Source of the DNA: GCA-2731375 sp964462145
GTDB lineage: Bacteria > Pseudomonadota > Alphaproteobacteria > GCA-2731375
DNA: 32,254 nt
Assembly: GCA_964462145.1 (NCBI GenBank)
Contig: CAYWYB010000011.1
Coordinates: 1-32,254, forward strand
Direction of reading: 5' to 3'
Part shown: piece after piece, positions 23,503-31,725 of the stretch
Position numbering within the stretch: the stretch's first letter is position 1
Layout: every line of letters starts with the position of its first letter
Notes under the pieces: model-generated
What the model was told of the DNA's origin: nothing
Seen by the model: only the letters and a program-made list of their open reading frames with translations
The model's database searches: none
Translations under genes and position numbers: made by a program

Positions 23503-24770
23503 TCCTGATCAACCAGGGTGTCGGTCATGTCGGCTTCCCTGAATTTCGCGTTAACCAGGCGGGCACCGCGCAAATCGGCATCGGTCAGGTTGGCCTTGCG
23601 CAAATTCGCGCCATCCAGATTGGTGCCACTGAGGTTGGCTTGATTGAGGTTCGTGGGCCAGGAGCGATGGGTTAATTCACCGCTTTTATCGCGCAGTTCG
23701 GTGGGGCCTAGGTTGGCGTAACGCAGGTTAGCGTTGCGCAGGTTGGCGGATTGCAGATTGGCGCCGCTCAATTCCGCGCTCGTCATATTGGCGCCGTCGA
23801 AGTTGGCATTCGACAGATCGGCCATGGTCAGTTCGACGGTTGCCAGGTTGGCGCCCGTGAAGTTCGTCCCCTGCGCCTCGGCGCCGCGCAGGTTGAAGCC
23901 ACGAAAATCAACCCGGCTGAAGTCCATGCCGCCTAAATCGGCGCGGCGGCCCTGTTTGCCAAGCGAGCTTATCCAAGTGGCGTGCTGATATAGTATGGCA
24001 CGCATATCGACGTCGAGTTCGGAGAGTTCCCGGGCCAGTTTGGCGCCCTCGAGATTGGCTTTGCTCATGTCGACGCCGTCGAGATCGGCGCTGGCCAGTT
24101 CGGCGTTTTTAAAGTTGGTGCCGCGCACATCGGCGCCATTTAGGACGGCGCCGCAAAAAGTGGCGTCGGTAAGGTTCGCATTGCTCAAGTCCGCGTCCGT
24201 AAGGTCGACATCGGATAGATTGGAATTGCGCAGATTGGCATGGCTGAGATTGGCGCCGGCAAGCGAGGTGCCGGTCAGGTCCGTCTGAATGATGGTCGAA
24301 CCGGAAAGACGGGCGCCGCTTAAATTTACGCCGCTCAGGTCGGCCAGGGGCAGGCCGTCGACATTTTGGCGATGCGACTTGATGGCAAGGCCCTTGAACT
24401 TGGCGCCGACCAGCAAGGTTCCGTCTCTGAGGTCGGCATCTTCCAGATTGGCATAGTTGAAGACGGCGCCGCGCAAAAATGCCCCCCGCAGATCACAGCC
24501 CCTCAAATCGGCGCCGGTCAGGTTGGCGTTGCAAAGATCTATCGTGAACAGATCAGCCTCGCGCAGATCGGCGGCGACCAGGATCGTCTTGCAAAAAATC
24601 GCGCCGGTCAGTTTCGCGCGCCGCAAATTGGCCCGCTTAAAATCGTAGCCAGTCAGATCCAGCAGGGCGAAATCGGCCCGTTCGCCCTGATAGCTCTCCA
24701 GCCACTCCTCGTGGCTTTTGAGCCTTTGTTCAACGATGGCCGGCGATATGCTTTGTACCGGTACGTTCAT
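23499..24770 (-). CDS. Pentapeptide-repeat protein
   Basis: The start is ATG 24770, with GGGAGGAG just upstream, giving 423 residues. Nearly all of it is tandem A(D/N)LxX pentapeptides (ADLREADLF, NANLTGADLRGCDLRGA), which fold as a right-handed quadrilateral beta-helix. The series is broken twice by a similar helical segment: near the N-terminus (HEEWLESYQGERADF) and in the middle (HATWISSLGKQGRRADLGG). It has no signal peptide, membrane segment or enzymatic domain. Known members include gyrase-mimicking Qnr proteins, but this one has longer helix turns and no dimerisation module, so function is unknown. Cysteines occur at few repeat positions. It appears monocistronic. Confidence 0.93.
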   Translation of the reverse strand: MNVPVQSISPAIVEQRLKSHEEWLESYQGERADFALLDLTGYDFKRANLRRAKLTGAIFCKTILVAADLREADLFTIDLCNANLTGADLRGCDLRGAFLRGAVFNYANLEDADLRDGTLLVGAKFKGLAIKSHRQNVDGLPLADLSGVNLSGARLSGSTIIQTDLTGTSLAGANLSHANLRNSNLSDVDLTDADLSNANLTDATFCGAVLNGADVRGTNFKNAELASADLDGVDMSKANLEGAKLARELSELDVDMRAILYQHATWISSLGKQGRRADLGGMDFSRVDFRGFNLRGAEAQGTNFTGANLATVELTMADLSNANFDGANMTSAELSGANLQSANLRNANLRYANLGPTELRDKSGELTHRSWPTNLNQANLSGTNLDGANLRKANLTDADLRGARLVNAKFREADMTDTLVDQE

Positions 24771-24882
24771 GGCTCCTCCCGCGCGCATCCGTCCATTGAG
24801 CGCGACAGCGGTATTTTAGGCCGTAGTTATTGCAAAAGTGTCACCTTTTCATGGTTGTCACATGGACAAATGAGGACGTCTC

Positions 24883-25749
24883 CTACTCAAACTCCCGCTC
24901 GTTCCACCAGGGGAAGAAATCCGGAATATCCGTGCTCGGCTTCATGGTGTAGTTGCCGGGACGCTTTTCCAGGAACGACTGTACGCCTTCATAGGCGTCC
25001 GGCAGCTGTCCCATGGTGCGGATGCCACGGCTGTCGATTTTGTGCGCTTCCATGGGGTGATCGGCGCCCAGCATCTTCCACATCATGTGCCGGCACAGGG
25101 TAACGGAGACAGCGGAGGTATTGTCGGCGATCTCCCTGGCGATGGAGCGCGCCGTCGGCAGCAGATCATCGGGCGCCACCACCTGGCTGACCAGGCCACC
25201 CTTGAGGGCTTCATCAGCTGGAAAAACACGGCCCGACATGACCCATTCCATGGCCTGGCTGATGCCCACGATGCGGGGCAGGAACCAGGAACTGCACGCC
25301 TCCATCACCACGCCGCGGCGGGTGAAAACCAAGCCAAATCGGGCCTCGGTCGAGGCGATGCGGATATCCATGGGCAGTTGCATGGTCACGCCAACGCCCG
25401 CCGCGGGTCCGTTGACGGCGGCGATCAGCGGCTTTTTGGATTCGAACAGCCGCAGGCTGACCAGGCCGCCGCCGTCGCGCCATTCATCAACTGGCCCCTC
25501 GCCTTCCCGCTCCGCCATATTGAAGGTGGAGGCACCCCGCGACAGATCGGCGCCGGCGCAAAAGCCCCTGCCCGCGCCCGTGAAGATGATCGCGCGCACA
25601 TCATCGTCGGCATCGGCCCGGTCCATGGCGTCGATGATTTCGGTCAGCATCACGCCGGTAAAGGCGTTCAGCTTGTCGGGCCGGTTCAAGGTAATGGTCA
25701 GAATTCCGTCCTCGACGTCGTATAGAATATCTTGATAACTCACACTCAA
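24883..25749 (-). CDS. Enoyl-CoA hydratase/isomerase family protein
   Basis: The 288-residue crotonase has the oxyanion-hole segments GRGFCAGADL (60-69) and NGPAAGVGVTM (113-123) and the catalytic Glu150 (RRGVVMEACSSWFLPRIVG region). Glu in this place suggests water addition or isomerisation in acyl-CoA beta-oxidation. The insert after the first motif (STFNMAEREGEGPVDEW) and the long C-terminal tail ending in FFPWWNEREFE mark a subgroup rather than housekeeping FadB/PaaF. Its ATG overlaps the stop of the preceding AhpD-like gene by four bases, so they act together. Specific substrate unknown. Confidence 0.9.
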   Translation of the reverse strand: MSVSYQDILYDVEDGILTITLNRPDKLNAFTGVMLTEIIDAMDRADADDDVRAIIFTGAGRGFCAGADLSRGASTFNMAEREGEGPVDEWRDGGGLVSLRLFESKKPLIAAVNGPAAGVGVTMQLPMDIRIASTEARFGLVFTRRGVVMEACSSWFLPRIVGISQAMEWVMSGRVFPADEALKGGLVSQVVAPDDLLPTARSIAREIADNTSAVSVTLCRHMMWKMLGADHPMEAHKIDSRGIRTMGQLPDAYEGVQSFLEKRPGNYTMKPSTDIPDFFPWWNEREFE

Positions 25750-26315
25750 TCTCCTGCTGCGGCGGTTCGGGCCATCATTTCGGCCTCGACGCCATCTTCC
25801 ATCTCGATGCCCATGGCATCGTTAAAGCGGTTGAAAAACCCACACAAGCCGATGCGCAAGGTCAGTTCGACGATCTGTTCCTCGCTGAAGTGCTTATGCA
25901 AACGTTCGTGCATGGCATCGCGGATACGGCCCGGTGTCTCGGTTACCTGCACGGAATAGTCGCGCACCAGCATATCCACTTCGTCGAATCCCGGCACCTG
26001 ATCGGCCAGAATATTTTCCGTTGCTTCCATGGACAGTCCCTGATCCGCCAGGCGGGGCGCATGATGGGCGACGCAATAGTCGCACTCGTTCAGTTTCGAG
26101 ACCACGACCAGGGCAATCTCCAGATAGCGCTTGGGCAGCACCGCCTCGTCAGCCAGCTCCAGCAACAGCCCCATGATGTGGCGCAGGGCCGGCGGGCGAT
26201 GGGCGAAAATCTTCACCTGGTTCAGAAACGGGCCGTAATCCGTGGCAAAGCGCTGATAGACATCCCGCGCATCTTCGGGCACCTCGTCAATTTCAACTTC
26301 CCGAACCCGTGGCAT
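25746..26315 (-). CDS. Carboxymuconolactone decarboxylase / AhpD-like protein
   Basis: The 189-residue helical protein belongs to the AhpD-like / CMD family. It has the active-site motif ECDYCVAHH with C78 and C81 and His84/85, like AhpD peroxiredoxin-reductase or related oxidoreductases; true CMD enzymes lack the cysteine pair. It may be a thiol-dependent peroxidase or act in an acyl-CoA catabolic pathway, given its translational coupling to the enoyl-CoA hydratase. The start ATG is the first in the frame, with GGGAG roughly ten bases upstream (ACGGGAGTAGCG). The upstream region holds the composite repeat and the divergent LLM gene. Confidence 0.88.
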   Translation of the reverse strand: MPRVREVEIDEVPEDARDVYQRFATDYGPFLNQVKIFAHRPPALRHIMGLLLELADEAVLPKRYLEIALVVVSKLNECDYCVAHHAPRLADQGLSMEATENILADQVPGFDEVDMLVRDYSVQVTETPGRIRDAMHERLHKHFSEEQIVELTLRIGLCGFFNRFNDAMGIEMEDGVEAEMMARTAAAGD

Positions 26316-26351
26316 ATCGCTACTCCCGTCGTTGTTCGAATGTGTTCCAGC

Positions 26352-26466
26352 CTGAGCGCATTCGAAGAAAATGCGCTCTGACTCTTAAGAATCGAGCAAT
26401 TGAACCAATTGCTTAAGTCGCGCCAAATAAGTCTTGGGCGACTCCGACTAATTGAAAATTGCTCTA
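26352..26466. repeat. Composite palindromic intergenic repeat, copy A
   Basis: A nine-base hairpin (GAGCGCATT from 26354, pairing with AATGCGCTC) is followed by ACTCTTAAGAA, then a 73-base core (26394-26466 including the final A). The core begins GAGCAATTGAACCAATTGC, has an inner imperfect stem (AGTCGCGCCAA with TTGGGCGACT) around AAATAAG, and ends AATTGAAAATTGCTC. Copy B at 31612-31725 is the same arrangement on the opposite strand. The repeat lies in the shared promoter region of the AhpD-like gene and the LLM gene. Confidence 0.85.
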
Positions 26467-26513
26467 TATTATACCTGAAAGCAGCATGGTGATGTCAGAG
26501 AAACAGGTGCGAG

Positions 26514-27350
26514 ATGGAATACGGCGTGGCAATTTTCTCAACCGACTATTCCATAACCCCGGCTGAACTGGCCGTGGCGGCGGAGGAACGCGGTTTTGAA
26601 TCCCTGTGGTTCCCGGAGCATTCCCATATCCCTTTGTCCCGGCAATCGCCATGGCCGGGCGGCGGCGATCTGCCAAAACATTACTATGACTGCATGGACC
26701 CCTTGGTCGCCATGGCCACGGCAGCCCCGGTCACGAAAAGCATTCTCCTCTGTACCGGCATCTGCCTGGTTATTCAAAGGGACCCCATTCAATTGGCGAA
26801 AGAGGTCGCGACCCTGGATCAGCTTTCCGACGGACGTGTGATCCTGGGCGTGGGCGGTGGCTGGAACACCGAGGAAATGGCCGATCACGGCACCGAATTC
26901 AAAAGCCGTTTTCGCCTGATGGCCGAACGTATTGCCGCCATGAAGACCATCTGGACCGAGAATAAACCAGAGTTCAGCGGTGAGTTCGTCAATTTCCCCC
27001 CGATGATGGCCTGGCCCAAGCCGGCCCAGAAACCCCATCCGCCCATTCTGGTCGGCGGTGGTTTCCCTCATGGCGCCAGACGCGCCATTGAATACGGCGA
27101 CGGCTGGATGCCCCTGGGCGGCCGCGGCTGGGATCCACTGGAAACCCTGCCCCGCTTCCGCCAGATGGCGGCCGAGGCCGACCGGGACCCGGACAGCCTG
27201 GGCATCACCATCTTCGGCGCGGAAGACAAACTCGACACGGTCAACAGCTACCGGGACGCCGGCGTGGAACGCACAGTCTTCACCCTGCCCTCGGCCGGGC
27301 GTGACGAGATCCTGCCCCTATTGGACCAATACGCGGCTCTGATAGCCTAG
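26514..27350 (+). CDS. LLM-class F420-dependent oxidoreductase
   Basis: The 278-residue TIM-barrel protein resembles the Rhodococcus/mycobacterial-type LLM F420-dependent group (length and the pattern FESLWFPEHSHIP, then LLCTGICLVIQRDPIQLAKE, QLSDGRVILGVGGGWNTEE, RAIEYGDGWMPLG). The mid-protein PPILVGGGFPHGARRAIEY is typical. Cofactor could be F420 or FMN. The start ATG 26514 follows a weak GGTGCGAG. It is divergent from the AhpD-like/enoyl-CoA hydratase pair across the repeat, and convergent with the next LLM gene, with the stops overlapping in CTAG. Confidence 0.88.
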   Translation: MEYGVAIFSTDYSITPAELAVAAEERGFESLWFPEHSHIPLSRQSPWPGGGDLPKHYYDCMDPLVAMATAAPVTKSILLCTGICLVIQRDPIQLAKEVATLDQLSDGRVILGVGGGWNTEEMADHGTEFKSRFRLMAERIAAMKTIWTENKPEFSGEFVNFPPMMAWPKPAQKPHPPILVGGGFPHGARRAIEYGDGWMPLGGRGWDPLETLPRFRQMAAEADRDPDSLGITIFGAEDKLDTVNSYRDAGVERTVFTLPSAGRDEILPLLDQYAALIA

Positions 27351-28252
27351 CTAAAGGCAGCGAAAACTTCCTGAAAGGCGACCAACTGGTTGCCGTTGGC
27401 TGAAGACGGTACCAGGATCGGCGTGCGCACGCCGGTATCGAACCAAGCCTCCAGACCCTCGCGTACCTGGCTGACACTGCCGAACAGGGTGTTGTCGGCC
27501 AGCCATTTGTCGCTCAGATGGTCGGCGACCTTCTCGGGCTCGCCGGCGGCCATGGCGGCTTCCACGCCGGCCATTTCCTCGGCGTAGCCGGACTCCTTCC
27601 AATAATTGCGGTAGTTCGGCAATTGCGCATACGAGGTCAGGGTGCGCCGGTTGACCGCCTTGGCGGCCTCCACATCATCGGAGATACAGGTCGGGATCAT
27701 ATTGCCGATATAGAAGTTTTCGTCGTTGCGCTTGTCATCAGGCAAGGCGGCCAGGGATGTTTTCATAAAGCTGCGGGAGGCATTGGCGAACACCATGCCA
27801 TCGCCGATTTCGCCGGCCAGGGCTATCATTTTGCGGCGCATGGCGGCCAGGATGATGGGGGGTAATTCGCCAACCCGTTCGATCGCCTTAAGATCCGTCA
27901 CGAATTCGCGGGTATCCGAGAGCGGCTTGCCGGCGGTGACTTTCATGCGTTTCAGGGACGGGCCATGGCTGACCCCGATGCCAAAGCGGAAACGCCCGCC
28001 GGAGACCTCATGGATGAACGACACCGTCTGGGCATAGTCCACCACCGTCCGGGCGTAGATCGGCGCGATCGAGGTGCCGAACGGAATCTCGTTGGTGCAC
28101 TGGGCCAAAGCCGCGCAAAGCGTCACATTGGCCACGGTGGAGGGGCAGTAAATGCCCGTGAAGCCGCGGCGTTCGATTTCGCCGGCCAATTCCAGGGTGG
28201 CTTTACGGCGGCCGGGCACGGCGGCCAGGCTGATTGCGGGCATTCTCGTCAT
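27347..28252 (-). CDS. LLM-class oxidoreductase, third in this region
   Basis: This 301-residue LLM protein has an N-terminal strand (ISLAAVPGRRKATLELAGEI), RRGFTGIYCPST, IPFGTSIAPIYARTVVDYAQ, and GGRFRFGIGVSHGPSLKRM in place of the more usual LGxGxxW motif. It is clearly distant from the other two LLM proteins in the window, so they are not recent tandem duplicates. GGAG lies seven bases before the ATG at 28252. Electron carrier and substrate are unknown. The stop overlaps that of the convergent LLM gene by four bases. Confidence 0.88.
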   Translation of the reverse strand: MTRMPAISLAAVPGRRKATLELAGEIERRGFTGIYCPSTVANVTLCAALAQCTNEIPFGTSIAPIYARTVVDYAQTVSFIHEVSGGRFRFGIGVSHGPSLKRMKVTAGKPLSDTREFVTDLKAIERVGELPPIILAAMRRKMIALAGEIGDGMVFANASRSFMKTSLAALPDDKRNDENFYIGNMIPTCISDDVEAAKAVNRRTLTSYAQLPNYRNYWKESGYAEEMAGVEAAMAAGEPEKVADHLSDKWLADNTLFGSVSQVREGLEAWFDTGVRTPILVPSSANGNQLVAFQEVFAAFS

Positions 28253-28334
28253 CGGTTCACTCCAATCGGGTTACGTCTTGGGAATTTTGTTTTTCAAGGT
28301 ACAGGACACGAGGCCCCTTGGACATGGCGGAGGT

Positions 28335-29624
28335 CTAATTTTCCGTCGGCAGATTAAAGACCTGGCCGGGGAAGATCATGTCCGGATCGCGGATCTGATC
28401 GTTGTTGGCCTGATAGATCACGGTAAAACGATTGCCGCTGCCATAGACCCGCCGGGCAATGCGCCACAGACTATTGCCGGGCTGAACAATGACCCGATAG
28501 CGGGCCTTGGTATTGGCCAGAACATCCGCCGCCGCGGCCCGGACGAACGGCAGCTCGATCCGGCTGACCACCTTGCCGCTGCCTTCCACCTGATCCACCC
28601 GCAAGGTGTGGCCACCTGGTGCCACTTCCGATTTCGGCTTCAACTGCCAGCTCTTGGCCTGGTCCGCCTTGGCAATGCCCACCGGTTTATTGTCAACATA
28701 AACCTGCACCTTGGCGCCCTTCGGGGCGCTGCCCGTAACCACCACATTGCCCTTGTCGTCGTAATCGACGGTATCGACACTCAACTTGCTGCTGGATGCG
28801 CCATCTTTTGGTTCTGGTTTTTGCAATAGTTTGGCCGGAGCATCGCCGCTTTTTGGCAACAGGATGGCCAGGGCCGTTGTCGTTTTCTTTTCAACTACTG
28901 CCGGCTTGGCGGGGGCCGCCTTGGGAGACACAGTCTTGGCGGGGGCCACCTTAGGAGGCGTAGTCTTTGCGGGAGCGGCCATGGCTGAGGCGGTCTTCGT
29001 GGTTTCGGCGGGCGGCGTCTGCGCCGGCACCACCAAGGCGACAATATTCGCGGAGGCGATACGCCGGCCATTGGGCATTATAGCAACCAGGTCTAATTCG
29101 GTCTGGCCGCTGGGCATGGGCTGGTCGATGACCGCCACCCATTCACCGCGTTTCGAGACCGGCGCCTCGGCCAAGATCTGTCCGCCCAGGGAAAGCTCTA
29201 CCGTGGAGCCGGCAGGTGCCCGCCCGGCGATCACCGCCGTGCCGTCCTTGGCAACGCGGACAATATCAAACGATGGCGCCTTGAGTACGGGCGATTCTGC
29301 CGGTTGCGGCGCCGGAGTGCTCCTTTGCGGAGCAAGAGCGCTCTTTTGCTGTGCAGAGGCGCTCTGTTGTGGCGCCGAGGCACTCTGTTGTGGCGCCGGG
29401 GTGCTTTTTCCAGCCTTGGGCAATGTTGGCGAAGCAGCGCTCGCGGGTGCCGCCAACTTGTTGCTGTTATCGGCGGGCGCAACAGCCGGTTTTTCGATGG
29501 CGGGCTTTTCCGGCGAGCTTGGCCGCGATGCCGTCATGGGCACCGGTTCTTCCCACCAGGACAACGTAGCCAGCAGGCCACCCAACAGAATGACTCCAGC
29601 CGCCAAGATAATTATGTTGCGCAC
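28335..29624 (-). CDS. LysM peptidoglycan-binding membrane-anchored protein
   Basis: I place the start at GTG 29624, preceded by GGAGAG, so the membrane segment RNIIILAAGVILLGGLLATL is at the very N-terminus; 429 residues. A long Pro/Ala/Ser/Gln linker with near-repeats of SAPQQSASA follows, then an Ig-like bacterial fold (VIAGRAPAGSTVELSLGGQ), a second linker rich in AP-K-T repeats, a second such fold (VVVTGSAPKGAKVQVYVDN) and a C-terminal LysM (YRVIVQPGNSLWRIARRVYG). It should be anchored in the inner membrane and bind peptidoglycan across the periplasm. It is well known in alphaproteobacteria but without defined function. A GTG at 29684 is the alternative. Confidence 0.85.
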   Translation of the reverse strand: MRNIIILAAGVILLGGLLATLSWWEEPVPMTASRPSSPEKPAIEKPAVAPADNSNKLAAPASAASPTLPKAGKSTPAPQQSASAPQQSASAQQKSALAPQRSTPAPQPAESPVLKAPSFDIVRVAKDGTAVIAGRAPAGSTVELSLGGQILAEAPVSKRGEWVAVIDQPMPSGQTELDLVAIMPNGRRIASANIVALVVPAQTPPAETTKTASAMAAPAKTTPPKVAPAKTVSPKAAPAKPAVVEKKTTTALAILLPKSGDAPAKLLQKPEPKDGASSSKLSVDTVDYDDKGNVVVTGSAPKGAKVQVYVDNKPVGIAKADQAKSWQLKPKSEVAPGGHTLRVDQVEGSGKVVSRIELPFVRAAAADVLANTKARYRVIVQPGNSLWRIARRVYGSGNRFTVIYQANNDQIRDPDMIFPGQVFNLPTEN

Positions 29625-29697
29625 GCCATCTCTCCAAAGCAGAGCTATGACAGGGTAATCTTTCGCCCCGCCAGGGGCAATCACCTACATTACGGCG

Positions 29698-30579
29698 TTA
29701 TTTATTCGGCCTGCTTTCAACCCGATGCACAATGGCGGGGACAGTGCGCAAATAGTGCGCGATTGCGTTCAAGTCTCCGTCGCTCAGATGGCCCAGCCCG
29801 TCACGGATGGCCTCGGCCATGCTGCCCTGCACATCATCATAGTCGGGCTTTGTACCATCACGCAGCAGTTGGACGATATCGGCCTCGTTCCAATCACCGA
29901 TACCGGTTTCCAGATCAGGGGTGATATTGGGCACTAATTCACCATCCGGGCCATCAACGGTGCCGGCCAGGAATCCGGACGGCTGCATGGCACCCATGAT
30001 ATTGCGTGCCGTATGGCATTCACCGCAATGGGCCAGGCCATGCACCAAATAGGCCCCGCGGTTCCATTGCGCATCCCGCCCGGCCCGGTCCTGCCAAGGC
30101 CCCGGCGCAAAAAACAGCCATTTCCACAAATCAACGGTCCAGCGCCAGGAAAACGGCGCGGCAACGTCATGGGCCTTATTGGGTCGTGCTACCGGTGCCT
30201 GGGCGAACAGAAAGGCCTTGATGGCCAAGGCATCTTCGGCCCGCATGGCGGTATAACTGGGGTAGGGAAAAACCGGAAAGTAATTGCCGCCGTCGGGACG
30301 CCTGCCGTGGCGCAGTGCATCGAGAAAATTCTGATCGCTCCATTCACCGATGCCTGTTTCGGGATGCGGCGTGATGTTGGGGCTGTAGAAAATTCCAAAC
30401 GGCGTCTTCAGCCCACGTCCGCCGGCCAGCGGTGCGCCGCCGCCTTTCACATCCGTATGACAGCCGATGCATCCCGCCGCCCGGATCAGATAAGCGCCGC
30501 GCGCGACCTGATCAGCCGCCGCCGGGGCCGCGCCGAACAGACAGAGCAATATAGCCGCGAATGTGCCGAATCGCTTCAT
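29698..30579 (-). CDS. Dihaem cytochrome c
   Basis: This 293-residue exported protein has a signal peptide (FAAILLCLFGAAPAAA) and two haem-binding motifs, CIGCH (37-41) and CGECH (185-189). Each half shows the same plan: GAYLIRAAGC / GAYLVHGLAHC followed downstream by PNITPHPETGIGEW / PNITPDLETGIGDW. It therefore looks like two c-type domains in tandem, related to the cytochrome subunits of periplasmic alcohol or aldehyde dehydrogenases, though those usually have three haems. It would shuttle electrons in the periplasm. The partner dehydrogenase is not adjacent. It overlaps the preceding gene by four bases. Confidence 0.93.
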   Translation of the reverse strand: MKRFGTFAAILLCLFGAAPAAADQVARGAYLIRAAGCIGCHTDVKGGGAPLAGGRGLKTPFGIFYSPNITPHPETGIGEWSDQNFLDALRHGRRPDGGNYFPVFPYPSYTAMRAEDALAIKAFLFAQAPVARPNKAHDVAAPFSWRWTVDLWKWLFFAPGPWQDRAGRDAQWNRGAYLVHGLAHCGECHTARNIMGAMQPSGFLAGTVDGPDGELVPNITPDLETGIGDWNEADIVQLLRDGTKPDYDDVQGSMAEAIRDGLGHLSDGDLNAIAHYLRTVPAIVHRVESRPNK

Positions 30580-30953
30580 CGGGGCAGATCCACCTCCTGC
30601 TCCCTGCCACCGAGGCCATGCACCTTGTCACGGGCCCGCAAACGTACCCGCGCCATGCCTTCCGGGATGGCAACGCCCGACAATGAGCGGGTAAAGGGCT
30701 GTTCATGCTCGTGGGGATGGGCCAGCACCCGCGTCGCCAACACCCTACCGTCCGGGCCGACCACCTGCCAGGCATTGGCATAATGCTCCCAGCCCTTGTC
30801 GTCATGGCGCACTGTCACGGCAAAGCTATAGACGCCGGGGCCGCTTTTCGTCACTTTCACCCCAACCACATCAGCGGGTCCGGCCGATGCCGCCTGACTG
30901 ATAGCCAGGACAGCCAACAACACCGGCAAGCCGCGAAGGACCGTATAAATCAT
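30576..30953 (-). CDS. Small exported protein of unknown function
   Basis: The 125-residue product starts at ATG 30953 with GGAGGAG nine bases upstream (inside the divergent gene). A signal peptide (VLRGLPVLLAVLAISQAASA) precedes about 105 residues rich in beta strand: VGVKVTKSGPGVYSFAVTVR, HYANAWQVVGPDGRVLATR. A His cluster (AHPHEHEQPF) could bind metal or haem-linked copper. I do not recognise the family. Its stop overlaps the start of the dihaem cytochrome (4 bases), so it is co-translated with it and is likely periplasmic, perhaps a partner in the same electron-transfer step. Confidence 0.75.
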   Translation of the reverse strand: MIYTVLRGLPVLLAVLAISQAASAGPADVVGVKVTKSGPGVYSFAVTVRHDDKGWEHYANAWQVVGPDGRVLATRVLAHPHEHEQPFTRSLSGVAIPEGMARVRLRARDKVHGLGGREQEVDLPR

Positions 30954-31536
30954 GGCAGAGATCTCCTCCATCTGCGTCTATTGTGGCTCCCGTTTTGGCC
31001 AGCAGCAAGACTACCGCGAGACCGCCGTGGCGCTTGGTCAAGAAATCGCGAGGCGGGACATTCGCCTGGTCTATGGCGGCGGCCATGTGGGCCTGATGGG
31101 CGCGGTGGCCGATGCGGTGCTGGATGCCGGCGGAGAGGTCATCGGTGTCATTCCCAAGCATCTGCAGGATTGGGAGGTCGGCCACCATGGCCTGACCGAA
31201 CTGCATGTGGTCGACACCATGCACGCCCGCAAACAATTAATGTTCGAACTATCGGACGGTTTTGTTGCCTTGCCGGGGGGCATCGGCACCTTGGACGAAA
31301 CTTTTGAAATTATCTCCTGGCGGCAATTGCGCCTGCATGACAAACCCTTGGTAATCCTGGACGATCACGGTTATTGGCAACCCATGGAGGCGCTTTTGAA
31401 GGCCGTTGTGACAGGCGGTTTCGCCAATCCGGGGATCACGGATTTCTATGCCATGGCGCGTGATGTGGACGCCGTTTTCGCTGCCCTGGCCGCCGCGCCC
31501 AGCTCCACCGGGCCGGGCCATCCGGAACGGCTGTGA
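30952..31536 (+). CDS. LOG-family nucleoside 5'-monophosphate phosphoribohydrolase (TIGR00730 type)
   Basis: The 194-residue protein has the LOG/lysine decarboxylase-like Rossmann fold: ICVYCGSRFG (7-16), YGGGHVGLMG (41-50), the R93-K94 pair in HARKQ, and the signature PGGIGTLDE (108-116). The plant and bacterial LOG enzymes hydrolyse cytokinin riboside or AMP-type 5'-monophosphates; many bacterial proteins carry the misleading label lysine decarboxylase. Here it is probably nucleotide salvage. Its start ATG (30952-30954) shares two bases with the start codon of the divergent exported protein gene, with AAGGA about 11 bases upstream. Confidence 0.92.
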   Translation: MAEISSICVYCGSRFGQQQDYRETAVALGQEIARRDIRLVYGGGHVGLMGAVADAVLDAGGEVIGVIPKHLQDWEVGHHGLTELHVVDTMHARKQLMFELSDGFVALPGGIGTLDETFEIISWRQLRLHDKPLVILDDHGYWQPMEALLKAVVTGGFANPGITDFYAMARDVDAVFAALAAAPSSTGPGHPERL

Positions 31537-31611
31537 GAATCTTTGACCTAGGCCCATTAGCTGGATATGTTCCGCCCGAACAATAGAAGTGGCTCAAGCC
31601 GCCCTAGAGGT

Positions 31612-31725
31612 TAGAGCAATTTTCAATTAATTGCAGTCGCCCCATAACTTATTTGGCGCGACTTAAGTGATTGGTTCAATTGCTCTATTTCTTAAGAGTC
31701 TGAGCATGTTTTGAAAAAACATGCT
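31612..31725. repeat. Composite palindromic intergenic repeat, copy B
   Basis: This is the reverse complement arrangement of copy A (26352-26466): core ends GAGCAATTTTCAATTAATTG (31614 on) and TTGGTTCAATTGCTC, then CTTAAGAGT, then a perfect ten-base hairpin (AGCATGTTTT, loop GAA, AAAACATGCT; 31703-31725). The core matches copy A closely, including TTATTTGGCGCGACTTAAG, while the hairpin differs in sequence but not in place. It ends 29 bases before the icd start, so it lies in the icd 5' region and may form part of its leader. Confidence 0.85.

Noticed and set aside
23499..24770. Tandem DNA repeats or CRISPR-like array suggested by regular spacing
   Set aside because: The 15-base periodicity is the coding of pentapeptide repeats; there are no conserved direct repeats with unique spacers.
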